This document shows, piece after piece, positions 44,266 through 52,322 of a stretch of DNA of 64,000 nt. The stretch is from NCBI GenBank assembly GCA_012719175.1, contig JAAYAX010000004.1, positions 601,568-665,567 on the forward strand, read 5' to 3'. Numbering within the stretch: position 1 is the first letter of the stretch; each line of letters opens with the position of its first letter. A program made the position numbers and the translations under genes. The stretch comes from Methanomassiliicoccus sp. GTDB lineage: Archaea; Thermoplasmatota; Thermoplasmata; Methanomassiliicoccales; Methanomassiliicoccaceae. Under the pieces are notes generated by a model. The model was not told the origin of the DNA. It did not search any database and worked only from the letters and a program-made list of their open reading frames with translations.

Positions 44266-45312
44266 ATGAGGGTCGCGGTCCTGTCCTACTACGGTTTCGA
44301 AATGGTGAAGGGGGGCACGGAGCTTTTCACCGAGCAGCTCCGTCGGGCGTTCCCCGACCTCGTCACCATCACCTTCGAGGACAGCGGGCGGACCTCCCTG
44401 CCCATCCTCGACCGCCTCAATCTCAAAGAGGTGTGGATGGGCGCATCCATCGGACGCCACTTCCGGAGGTTATGCAAGGAGGAGGGCTTCGATCTCATCC
44501 TGTGCAACTCTACCGCGGGATGGTGGCTCTCCATTTTCCGACCGCGCGCACCCATGGTCAACGTGTTCCATTACACCTCCATAGGTTTCGCGGAGGGCAC
44601 GCTTCATGGCACCCCTGGCTTCCTGCCGACGAGATATATGATGCCTCTTCTGGAGAAGTTGACATCGTTCTCCAAGCACAACGTGGCCGTGAGCCCCAAG
44701 GTGCAGAGGGAGCTGGCCGACCGCTATGGGATACGGTCCCAGGTGATAGTGAACGGAGTGGACGTGGAGCTATTCGCCCCTCGTGACAAGGTGGAAGCCA
44801 GGAGGATGCTGGGGATCGAGCACGACGGACCTGTGGCGATCTTCGTCGGAAGGGCGGACCGCACCAAGGGGTTCGACCTGGTCCGAGAGGTCGCCGCTCG
44901 CCGCGAGGACCTCAGGGTGCTGTGCGTCACCTCTTCGGAGGTGGAGGGGAAGAACCTCATTGTCCGCAGGAACGTCCCCCATGACCTCATGCCCCTGCAC
45001 TATTGTGCGGCCGACCTCCTGCTGTTCCCTACTCACTATGAGGCCTGCAGCTACACGCCCTTCGAGGCCATGGCCTGTGATGTGCCGGTGGTGACCTCGC
45101 GCACAGGAATCTTCGAGGACCTCGAGGACGACAGGGTCGGGGTCGTCGTCCCCTCCTTCGATGTCGAGCACCACCTCGCAGCGATCGATGAGGTCTTGGC
45201 AAGGGAGCTTCATCCCCGTACGGTGGTGATGGAGAGTTTCAGCCTTGAGAGGTTCGCGGAGCAGTACCGGGAGATGGCCACAAGATTGGTCGCGGAGCGT
45301 TCAAAAAGGTGA
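44266..45312 (+). CDS. Glycosyltransferase family 4
   Basis: A 348-residue GT-B enzyme. The N-terminal domain begins MRVAVLSYYGFEMVKGGTEL. The C-terminal nucleotide-sugar domain has NGVDVELFAPR (about 166-176), AIFVGRADRTKGFDLV (about 190-205) and the catalytic/donor motif THYEACSYTPFEAMACD (E-x7-E, about 259-275). No membrane segment, so it acts on the inner face. Donor and acceptor unknown. Divergent to the PIG-L deacetylase. Confidence 0.9.
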   Translation: MRVAVLSYYGFEMVKGGTELFTEQLRRAFPDLVTITFEDSGRTSLPILDRLNLKEVWMGASIGRHFRRLCKEEGFDLILCNSTAGWWLSIFRPRAPMVNVFHYTSIGFAEGTLHGTPGFLPTRYMMPLLEKLTSFSKHNVAVSPKVQRELADRYGIRSQVIVNGVDVELFAPRDKVEARRMLGIEHDGPVAIFVGRADRTKGFDLVREVAARREDLRVLCVTSSEVEGKNLIVRRNVPHDLMPLHYCAADLLLFPTHYEACSYTPFEAMACDVPVVTSRTGIFEDLEDDRVGVVVPSFDVEHHLAAIDEVLARELHPRTVVMESFSLERFAEQYREMATRLVAERSKR

Positions 45313-45387
45313 GATAATATCTGGCTCGGAAGATATGAAGCTATGAATATTATTCATTTTTCTACATAACGAAAAAGTACACACCAA

Positions 45388-45396
45388 TTTATAAAT
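45388..45396 (+). promoter_or_regulatory. TATA box upstream of the hairpin-bearing leader
   Basis: TTTATAAAT preceded by a BRE-like CCAA; predicts transcription start near 45414-45418, directly before the first hairpin. Confidence 0.6.
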
Positions 45397-45418
45397 ATGC
45401 TCGAAAAATAACAGGGGT

Positions 45419-45485
45419 AGGGGCCCTAAGGATATCTCCCTTTGAGAGAACCTTGCCCCTGGGCCGCCTTGAAAAAACTGCGGCC
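45419..45485 (+). ncRNA. Candidate structured RNA: two tandem hairpins in the leader
   Basis: Hairpin 1 pairs AGGGGC (45419-45424) with GCCCCT (45455-45460), AAGG (45428-45431) with CCTT (45451-45454), and inside TCTC (45435-45438) with GAGA (45444-45447). Hairpin 2 pairs GGCCGC (45462-45467) with GCGGCC (45480-45485) around an A-rich loop. They follow immediately after the predicted transcription start and lie 180 bases before the secreted protein gene. This could be a riboswitch-like leader or a small RNA; it matches no class I can name. Confidence 0.4.
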
Positions 45486-45666
45486 AGCAAAAAATATCCG
45501 GTCGTCGGCACGCCTTGAGCTTTATCTCCTGGCATGGTGACGCCCGCGAGCATCAGAGGAACACGATGAGAACGCCTGAGGACCGTTATCGCTCCGCAGC
45601 CGAAGGAAGCTTCAGTACACGGAAAAGCACAGGCTTCGGTCCCTGGTCGTCAACGGAGAGAGCGGA

Positions 45667-47973
45667 ATGAGCATAATCAAAAGGACAGGGGCCGCGATGA
45701 GGGCGGGGCTCCGCTCGTCGACGAGCGGGGCACGGGCGATCACGGCCGTCCTCGTGCTCGCTCTCCTCCTGTGCTCCCTTTTCCCCCTGGCGTCATGGAA
45801 CGACATTGCGGGGACGATCGCGATAGGTAACGACGATCGTTCGGACAGCAACGATGATGGTTCCTACCTCACTGCAGATGACAGCTCCGACGGCGCCGAT
45901 GGTTCCCCGGGAGGAGCAGATGACGACAATGGAAGGTCCCTGATCACTGGAGGCGGTAAGAGCAGCTCGACGAGAGTTTTCGCCCTCGATGACGATGGGC
46001 GTACCATCGACCTGGACGCCCGCTCCTCAGAGCTCTCCGCGACAAGCACCGGCGGAACCTACGTGGTGCGAACAGACAATTATATGATGACCGTGGTTCA
46101 GTCAGGTAGCTCCGTCTCCTACCTCATCCGCCCCTACTTCACCACCGACTACATCCTGTATCAGAGGCTGGACCCGCTGACCGCGAACGAGGGAACGGTG
46201 GACGAGTACGGCAAGGACCTCAACTGGGTCACCACTCGGATCACTGGCTGGGGGCAGGACAGCGAAAAGGTATGGTTCCTGGAATCGTGCTCCCAGTTTA
46301 GCCTGCTACATACCTTTGACCTCTACCGGGACTACTTCGAGCTGGAAGTCACATATACGCCGGGAACGTCCAACGCCATCGTGACCTATGCCATCGCGCT
46401 GTGCTCCACCAATGGGCACATGTACGACCTGTTCAGCGATGGAAAGGCCCATCGCTACATACCCGGCATCCCCGAGGAGACACCCAAGACCAACGGCATC
46501 GGGGGCTGGTATCCATGCTACGAGATGTTCGCACCCGCCTTCGACATGAGGGTTCCGGGACGGACGTTGGGCGTGGAGTGGGGCTTCAACGAGGCCGAGG
46601 CGTACCTTTACTCCCCTATCTGGATCGAGGGGGACCCCGTGGACGGGGCCTCGGTGTTCGGGGTGAAGTATACCTCCACCGGCGGGGTGCTGCCCGATCC
46701 CTCGCTGGGGAAGGAGAAGACCTGGCACATGTTCGTGCGCCCCTACGAGCAGACGGACGGGGAGGCCCGGGGCCATGATGCCGGCTACGCGGAGTGGATC
46801 GGACCTCAGATCGCCGAGACCTGGGGGTACCGAAGCACCGAGCAGTTCCCCCTGACCTTCAACGACTTCGGCAAGGACCTCAACGGGCTGTCTGGCCAGT
46901 GGGACTCCTCCACCCGCTCGTGGGTGGAGAGCTCGCCCATCCTCGTGGCCACGCTGTCCACCAACCCCGATCAGGTGAACTGGCACTACAAGTCGGCCCA
47001 GCGCTATGGCGCGGGGACGATGCCCACCGAGTACAAGCTCTACGATTCCGTGGGCCATGCCTACACACTGCCGGACGGCACGGCCATCGCGTCCGCGTCC
47101 AGCAGCGCCTACCGCAAGTACCTCATATCCGGCGATGCGCACAACGAGTGGTGGTGGTCCAGCACCGGCGTGTTCTGGGACGAGATGAACATATGGTACG
47201 GGGATACCAACGAACCTCGCAGCGACTACAACCACCGCAGCGGGGTGTTCATCCATGAGGGGTACCTCAAGCTGGTGCAGGAGACGCGGGCCTCCGGCCA
47301 CTTCGAGTTCGTCATCACCAATCCCTACACCCCGTCCATCCACCTAGCCATGCTCAGCGACCTCACCCTGGTGGAAGGGTTCGAGCCCTCCTCCATCCTC
47401 GGCACGGACCTGGTGTCCCATGTACGATCGATGATGGAGTTCGTGAACCACATGTCCTCGGAGCACAGACCGGACATACTGGTCTACCAGAACTACGATA
47501 CTGGCAGCTCCTCGGACCAGGATGACGTGTACTCGGTGCTGTTCAACGCCGCCCGCTACGGGTTCTGCGTCGATCTGCTGTCTTATGACAGTTACTCCTC
47601 GCAGATGCACAACCTCAAGATGGCCGTGGCCATGTTCGAGGCCATGGGCGCGTCCCGTCATCAGGACCCCACCAACTGGCCGGCCACAATCGACCTGGGC
47701 TCGGAAGGCGGTTCACTGATCACGGACCGGCAGATGGTCGTGGTCACCGGCTCCGGGAGCGTGACCGTCACGTTCACCGAGGACCAGGATGCGTACACCT
47801 TTACCAACCTCGGTAACAAGGCCGTGAGCATAAACGCGGTGTTGCCCAGTGGAACCACCTGGCACTCTGACGGCAAGGGGATCGCGCTCACGAACGTGGA
47901 GAAATTGTCCGACGGCAGGGTCGTGTTCCACGGCACCATCGCCGCGGAGACGACCTCCAGCATCATACCGTGA
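45667..47973 (+). CDS. Large secreted protein of unknown function
   Basis: A 768-residue exported protein. A basic N-terminus is followed by a hydrophobic signal (about 24-43), a low-complexity Asp/Ser/Gly linker (about 52-100) and a globular part rich in Trp, Tyr and Asp (about 115-640). A beta-sandwich-like C-terminal region comes last. The aromatic-rich body (NDFGKDLNG, GVFWDEMNIWYGD, LSYDSY) resembles carbohydrate-active TIM-barrel proteins, but I cannot assign a glycoside hydrolase family or catalytic residues. No C-terminal membrane helix. GGAGAG lies upstream of the ATG. It sits among glycosyltransferase genes and may act on surface glycans. Confidence 0.7.
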   Translation: MSIIKRTGAAMRAGLRSSTSGARAITAVLVLALLLCSLFPLASWNDIAGTIAIGNDDRSDSNDDGSYLTADDSSDGADGSPGGADDDNGRSLITGGGKSSSTRVFALDDDGRTIDLDARSSELSATSTGGTYVVRTDNYMMTVVQSGSSVSYLIRPYFTTDYILYQRLDPLTANEGTVDEYGKDLNWVTTRITGWGQDSEKVWFLESCSQFSLLHTFDLYRDYFELEVTYTPGTSNAIVTYAIALCSTNGHMYDLFSDGKAHRYIPGIPEETPKTNGIGGWYPCYEMFAPAFDMRVPGRTLGVEWGFNEAEAYLYSPIWIEGDPVDGASVFGVKYTSTGGVLPDPSLGKEKTWHMFVRPYEQTDGEARGHDAGYAEWIGPQIAETWGYRSTEQFPLTFNDFGKDLNGLSGQWDSSTRSWVESSPILVATLSTNPDQVNWHYKSAQRYGAGTMPTEYKLYDSVGHAYTLPDGTAIASASSSAYRKYLISGDAHNEWWWSSTGVFWDEMNIWYGDTNEPRSDYNHRSGVFIHEGYLKLVQETRASGHFEFVITNPYTPSIHLAMLSDLTLVEGFEPSSILGTDLVSHVRSMMEFVNHMSSEHRPDILVYQNYDTGSSSDQDDVYSVLFNAARYGFCVDLLSYDSYSSQMHNLKMAVAMFEAMGASRHQDPTNWPATIDLGSEGGSLITDRQMVVVTGSGSVTVTFTEDQDAYTFTNLGNKAVSINAVLPSGTTWHSDGKGIALTNVEKLSDGRVVFHGTIAAETTSSIIP

Positions 47974-48010
47974 TCGAGAGATCGAACTATGCATCGTCAG
48001 AAGTCCGCCT

Positions 48011-49024
48011 TCAGGTTCGGCGGACGCTGCCGCCGTCCTTCCAGCCCTTCAGAAGGCCGTACACCTCGGACAGAGCTCCTACGGCAACGAAGAACGGGGG
48101 CATTTTCTCGGTGTCCGATGCCGCCTCCTTCTTGACCGCATCGGCCCGCGGCGCCCTCCTCGTGAAGAAGCCCATGAAGCGGGAGCCGAAGTAGTCCGCG
48201 AACCGCACCTGCTTCCCGAAGTGCTTACGCACGAGATAGGAGTTGTTCCTCCCCCACAGGTACCTCAGGCGGAGGTACCACTTCACCTTGTCCCTGCGGT
48301 AGGAGCCCTCGCACCATGCGTGCCAAACAAGCGCTCCCTCGTCGTACAGTATGCTGTATCCGGCTCCCAGGACCGCCAGGCAGGCATCGGTCTCGTCCTG
48401 GTGGAACTTGAAGTAGGGGTCGAAACCGCCCACGCCGGAAAGTGCGGTGCGGCGGAAGGACATGTTGCATCCGACCATCACCTGGCTCAGGCCCTCGATG
48501 CTCTCCCCCTTGGACTCGTCGAACCACTGGCCATCCGGGGCCACCGCGTTCCTGCCCATGGCGGGGCGGCCCTCGATGTCGTAGACCGGCCCTCCCGCTC
48601 CTCCCACCCGGGGGTCCCTGTACAGTGGAAGCAGAGAGGCCAGCCACCCCGGCTGGGCGATGGCATCGTCATCGATGTAGCAGACGATGTCCCCCTTGGC
48701 CTGCGAAAGACCGAGGTTCCTGGCAGCGGATATACCATCAAGCCGGGGCTGCCTCACAAGGGTGATGCTGCCCTGCTTTTCCAGTAGTTCCAGCATCTCC
48801 CTGGTGCCGTCGGTGGAAGGACCGTCGACCACCATGATCTCGTCGGGGCGGGGGACCTGCTCTTCAAGGGAACGGAGGCACTTCGACAGCCACTGTACCC
48901 GGTTGAACGTGCACACGATCACCGTGGCCGTCGGTCTGCCGCCTGTGGCGTCATCCGCGCCCCCTCCGGAACCTGCCGTTCCTGCATCCAGGCCGATGAT
49001 GGCCTTCTTGTTAATGGTGCTCAA
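48011..49024 (-). CDS. Glycosyltransferase family 2
   Basis: A 337-residue GT-A enzyme. Donor-binding segments: TVIVCTFNRVQWLSKCL (about 34-50), VVDGPSTDGT, the metal-binding DDD in CYIDDDAIAQPGW (about 114-126), and the acceptor-side FKFHQDETDACL (about 206-217). No clear membrane helix. It resembles rhamnosyl- or glucosyl-transferases of cell-surface glycan synthesis. Minus strand, following the CPBP protease gene after a 180-base gap with its own TATA-like element (about 49063-49073). Confidence 0.88.
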   Translation of the reverse strand: MSTINKKAIIGLDAGTAGSGGGADDATGGRPTATVIVCTFNRVQWLSKCLRSLEEQVPRPDEIMVVDGPSTDGTREMLELLEKQGSITLVRQPRLDGISAARNLGLSQAKGDIVCYIDDDAIAQPGWLASLLPLYRDPRVGGAGGPVYDIEGRPAMGRNAVAPDGQWFDESKGESIEGLSQVMVGCNMSFRRTALSGVGGFDPYFKFHQDETDACLAVLGAGYSILYDEGALVWHAWCEGSYRRDKVKWYLRLRYLWGRNNSYLVRKHFGKQVRFADYFGSRFMGFFTRRAPRADAVKKEAASDTEKMPPFFVAVGALSEVYGLLKGWKDGGSVRRT

Positions 49025-49083
49025 ATCCGCTTCCCTCGCCGGACCTTTTATTCATATCTTTACATAATATAACTTTGTGTCCG

Positions 49084-49133
49084 CCCCACGGTTAGCGTGG
49101 GGGATGAGAAATGGGTTTCGATGTGGACATCGA
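49084..49133. other. Two tandem perfect hairpins, possible IS200/IS605-type end or small RNA
   Basis: CCCCACG/CGTGGGG (49084-49090 and 49096-49102, 5-base loop) is followed by TCGATG/CATCGA (49118-49123 and 49128-49133, 4-base loop). The layout resembles the guide-RNA or end region that follows tnpB genes, but no tnpB lies here. Noncoding on both strands as far as I can see. Confidence 0.4.
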
Positions 49134-49208
49134 GGATGTGGAATCAGGTTGAAGGAAGGGATATCATCCCTACTGCCGCTTCGTGCCCGTATGGATCGAT
49201 GGCGGTCG

Positions 49209-50012
49209 TCAGCCGGTGACACCCAAGATCAGCAGGGCGACGACCATCCAGATGTCGGTGAGGGCGTGCACGGTGCCCACGAACATGAGGCTGTGGGACC
49301 TCATGTACAGCACCCCCATCACGATGCCCAGGAAGAAGGCGAAGAAGGCGTACGGCAGCGAGCCCCAGAACAGCATGAACACCGCCCCCAGGGACGCCGA
49401 GAACAGTATCGCCCGCCACCGGCCCAGCAATGGAAGGGAGGAGCGTAGGGCGATGCCCCGGAACAGCACCTCCTCCAGATACCCCCAAACCGCAATTATG
49501 GGGATCATCATGATGGTGGACCTTCCGATATGGAAGTTCTCGAAGAATCGGTAGCCCAGGAAAAGGGCCTCAGCCAGCGCCAGGCCCAGGGGCAGCACGA
49601 GCACGATCATCACCGAGCGCAGGAGGAGAGGGTGGGACCTGAGGACGGGGAGCTGGACGGAGCGGTAGTGAATGACGATGGCGCCGGCCATCACCACTAA
49701 GAGAGGCAGATGCTCCATGGGCAACCAGTTCAAATTAGGTAGGAGCATGACCACCAACGCCAAGGCCTGCACCAGGACCACCGAGGAGGCGGCCAGGGCC
49801 ACCTCTCTCTGCTCGACGAACAGCACCATGACCATGGCCGACAGCAGCCCGAAGACCAACAGGAAAAGGGCGGCCAATGCTGCCTCCTCTATGCCCATGA
49901 GGCGGTAGAGGTAGATGGACGCGCACCCGCAAACAAAGGGCAGGCTCAGGAGGGTCAGCACAGGCCAGCGCACCTCCTCATGGACCTGTGTGGATGAGAA
50001 AGAAGTGGTCAT
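49209..50012 (-). CDS. CPBP (CAAX-type) intramembrane metalloprotease-like protein
   Basis: A 267-residue protein with about eight membrane helices and the CPBP motifs: Glu-Glu in GYLEEVLFRGIALRS (about 175-189) and the His in VHALTDIWM (about 249-257). These are membrane-embedded Abi/CAAX proteases; substrate unknown. ATG 50012 is chosen because GGAGG lies 8-9 bases upstream; a longer frame reaching 50096 lacks one. The ATG overlaps the TGA of the small upstream membrane-protein gene. Confidence 0.85.
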   Translation of the reverse strand: MTTSFSSTQVHEEVRWPVLTLLSLPFVCGCASIYLYRLMGIEEAALAALFLLVFGLLSAMVMVLFVEQREVALAASSVVLVQALALVVMLLPNLNWLPMEHLPLLVVMAGAIVIHYRSVQLPVLRSHPLLLRSVMIVLVLPLGLALAEALFLGYRFFENFHIGRSTIMMIPIIAVWGYLEEVLFRGIALRSSLPLLGRWRAILFSASLGAVFMLFWGSLPYAFFAFFLGIVMGVLYMRSHSLMFVGTVHALTDIWMVVALLILGVTG

Positions 50013-50239
50013 ACGATCAGGCCTCCTATCACCAGTACCAGGACCATCACCGCTATCGCCCACAGCCCGAACGTGGAAGATGTGACCAGGTTCCACCTGC
50101 GCCTAGAGGCCAGGGCGCCCAGCGTGAGCATCCCCACCAGGCACAGCATGCATATCAGCAGTGCGAGCACGGGAGAGGTTGAACCGATGTCCAGCTGGGG
50201 AACTATGACCGCCGCTAGGTTATCTCCAATGGAAGCCAG
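50009..50239 (-). CDS. Overlooked 76-residue, two-helix membrane protein with a CTG start
   Basis: Between the DUF1616 and CPBP genes, a continuous minus-strand frame encodes two hydrophobic helices (about 20-40, LALLICMLCLVGMLTLGALA; and about 55-75, WAIAVMVLVLVIGGLIV) joined by SRRRWNL. It has no ATG near its start. CTG at 50239 follows GGAGGTGA by 7 bases, so a non-standard start is proposed (an internal GTG is the alternative). It overlaps the DUF1616 3' end and its TGA overlaps the CPBP ATG (ATGA). That packing and its gene-like codons support it as a real operon member. Function unknown. Confidence 0.6.
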   Translation of the reverse strand: MASIGDNLAAVIVPQLDIGSTSPVLALLICMLCLVGMLTLGALASRRRWNLVTSSTFGLWAIAVMVLVLVIGGLIV

Positions 50240-51162
50240 TTGCTCTTCACCTCCATACCATCATCAAGGGTCAGGTACAGGGTCTGGTTTCCGGCGGCAT
50301 TGATCACGAAGGCGACGTCCTGCTGCCACTTTGCTCCCGGCTGCAGCTCGAACTGGTAGGACCTCCCCTGTCCGGGGGAGATGTCCACGATCTGCGCGGG
50401 GTCGAAGGCCGATGAATTGGCGGGCGTCTGCTCTAAAGATAGGACGAGGTGGAACATCTCTGCGGAGCTGAGGTGCGATATCACGGTCACCCTCATCAGG
50501 CCCGCCTGGCCCGGGGCCAGGACGCTGGGGAGGCTGTCCATGTCGCCGTCCACGCCTACGATGTGCAGCTCCGAGTGCTCCTCGACAACGGGCTTGGCGC
50601 CCATTCCCTGGACCGCCAGCGCTGCCAGCGCCACCACGGCCACGGCTATGAGCGCGGAGATGGCCCGCTCTCCCGAGGACAGTTTTGGCGTGCTCAACCG
50701 CGGGGTGCTGTATAGCACGAACTGGTCCTCCGGAGGAGTCAGCTCACGGCGCTTTATTGCCATCCAGGAGGCGACGTACGTTATCGTGATCGCCTCCACC
50801 GCCACTACCCAGACATCGAAGTTCAGGATGCCCCTGGTAATAACGGTGCCCGCCAGCGCCATGACCGCCGAGCCTAGTACCGAACCGATGATGATCCTCT
50901 CCAGGAGAGAGATGGTCATGGTGTGCTCGTCGCGGCGGGCGGTGAAGGACGGGGCGATGATGGCCTTGCGCCCTGGGAAGAGCGCGGACACGATGGCGTA
51001 CCCGGGGGCGAAGAACACCGCCAGGAACCCTAGCGTCCATCGAACCACGCCCTGCACATCGAGAAGGGCCAGGAGGACCGAGACGGTCACGATCGCACAG
51101 ACCGCAACCAGGTCATATGGCTTGCCCGGTCCAACGTATAACCTAACCGCCTTGTTTGCCAT
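50215..51162 (-). CDS. DUF1616 membrane protein
   Basis: A 315-residue protein. The N-terminal half has four helices (about 18-35, 40-60, 85-108 and 115-135) with FAVFFAPGYAIVSALFPGR-like sequence (LGFLAVFFAPGYAIVSALF), typical of archaeal DUF1616. A fifth helix (about 168-187) leads to an exported beta-sandwich-like domain (about 195-315). Proteins of this family recur in archaeal surface-glycan clusters, but the reaction is unknown. ATG 51162 begins the conserved MANKAVRLYV; a TTG at 51204 would add 14 residues. Confidence 0.82.
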   Translation of the reverse strand: MANKAVRLYVGPGKPYDLVAVCAIVTVSVLLALLDVQGVVRWTLGFLAVFFAPGYAIVSALFPGRKAIIAPSFTARRDEHTMTISLLERIIIGSVLGSAVMALAGTVITRGILNFDVWVVAVEAITITYVASWMAIKRRELTPPEDQFVLYSTPRLSTPKLSSGERAISALIAVAVVALAALAVQGMGAKPVVEEHSELHIVGVDGDMDSLPSVLAPGQAGLMRVTVISHLSSAEMFHLVLSLEQTPANSSAFDPAQIVDISPGQGRSYQFELQPGAKWQQDVAFVINAAGNQTLYLTLDDGMEVKSNWLPLEIT

Positions 51163-51212
51163 ATGACGACCCTTGATCTGCTGCACATCTTTGCAACTTA
51201 ACATTCATTAAC

Positions 51213-52322
51213 TTATCGGTCCTCCGTTAACGCTAATATTAAGCCCCGGAGCCTTGGGCCTACGATCTCCCAGGAGTACCTTTCCGACACCAGCTCCCGT
51301 CCCCGTGATCCCAGGGCGTTCGCTCCCGGGGGGTCCCGCAGCAGGCTGATGACCTGCGAAGTGAATTCGTCCCGGTCCTTGCCCATCATGCAGTTGACAC
51401 CGTGCTCCAGTTCCGGTATGCCCTCCAGGGCCAGGGGGCTCACCACCGTGGCCCTCCCCACCGAGAGCATGTCAATGACCTTGGTGAGGATGCCCACGCC
51501 CTTCCACATGGGGGCCACGCACACGTCCGCCGCGGACAGCCACAGGTACAGGTCCGGAACAAAGCCCAGCATCCTGACCCCCGGCGGCGCGTCCTCCCCC
51601 AACGACCCCGAACCGGCAATGAACAGCTCGGTCCCCGGGACCTCCGCGGCCACGCGGGGGTAGAGTTCCTTGGCAAGGTACTGCGCGGCATCGAGGTTGG
51701 GCATATATTTGAGCGTCCCGAAGAACAGCACCACCTTCGTGCCCTCACTGACCTTCAGCTCCTTCCTCGCCCCCTCCCTTGTCCGCGTCAGGGAGCGCAC
51801 CAGGGTCATGTCGGCACACGTCGGGACCACCTCGAACTTGGAGATGTCGAAGCCCAGGGAGCGGTAGGCCTCGACCTCCTTCTGCGATACCACCAATATT
51901 TTCGTGGCCAGCCTCGCAAGGACCTTTTCCAGAAGAAGGTTTCCCTGCAGGAAGAGATCGGACTTGCCGAGGGTGGCGGAGAAGTCCTTGATGTTGCCGT
52001 GGTTGTCCCATATCATGGGCACTCCCAGCATGCGGGCGGCCATCCCCCCGGCGAGAGAGTAATAGGTACCTTCGGCGAAGACCGCCGACACCTTCTCCTT
52101 CCTCCCTCTCCTCAAAGTGCCCCACGTGATGGAGATCTCATTGAGCAAGAAGGTCACGTAGCGGAAGAAGCGGTTCCTCGACTGGTCGAAGGTCATCGTG
52201 TCCAGGGCGCCCGTGGGTATGGGCACCACCTCGAACCACTGCGAAAGGAGGTAGAGCAGCTTGGGGGTCCTCTCCGAGTTCGTGGGGTCCACCGCCACCC
52301 TGGGCACGAACGCGATCTTCAT
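51213..52322 (-). CDS. Glycosyltransferase family 4
   Basis: A 369-residue GT-B enzyme. The N-domain begins MKIAFVPRVAVDP and contains GVPMIWDNHGNIKDF. The C-domain has VLFFGTLKYMPNLDAAQYL (about 196-214), LGFVPDLYLWLSAADVCVAP (about 248-267) and GVGILTKVIDMLSVGRATV, where the usual E-x7-E first Glu is replaced by Gly-Ile, as in some GT4 subfamilies. Its ATG overlaps the stop of the next upstream glycosyltransferase gene by four bases. Likely substrate: a lipid-linked or nucleotide-activated sugar; not determined. Confidence 0.88.
   Translation of the reverse strand: MKIAFVPRVAVDPTNSERTPKLLYLLSQWFEVVPIPTGALDTMTFDQSRNRFFRYVTFLLNEISITWGTLRRGRKEKVSAVFAEGTYYSLAGGMAARMLGVPMIWDNHGNIKDFSATLGKSDLFLQGNLLLEKVLARLATKILVVSQKEVEAYRSLGFDISKFEVVPTCADMTLVRSLTRTREGARKELKVSEGTKVVLFFGTLKYMPNLDAAQYLAKELYPRVAAEVPGTELFIAGSGSLGEDAPPGVRMLGFVPDLYLWLSAADVCVAPMWKGVGILTKVIDMLSVGRATVVSPLALEGIPELEHGVNCMMGKDRDEFTSQVISLLRDPPGANALGSRGRELVSERYSWEIVGPRLRGLILALTEDR

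Larger units (their letters stand above)
45313..45666 (+). other. Intergenic region with promoter and structured leader
   Basis: It holds a TATA box at 45388-45396, two tandem hairpins at 45419-45485 and the remaining leader of the next gene. No coding frame seen. Confidence 0.6.

Noticed and set aside
49077..49448. 123-codon plus-strand frame overlapping the CPBP protease gene
   Set aside because: Antisense to the protease with His/Gln/Pro-rich translation; its first part is the hairpin region rather than a gene.
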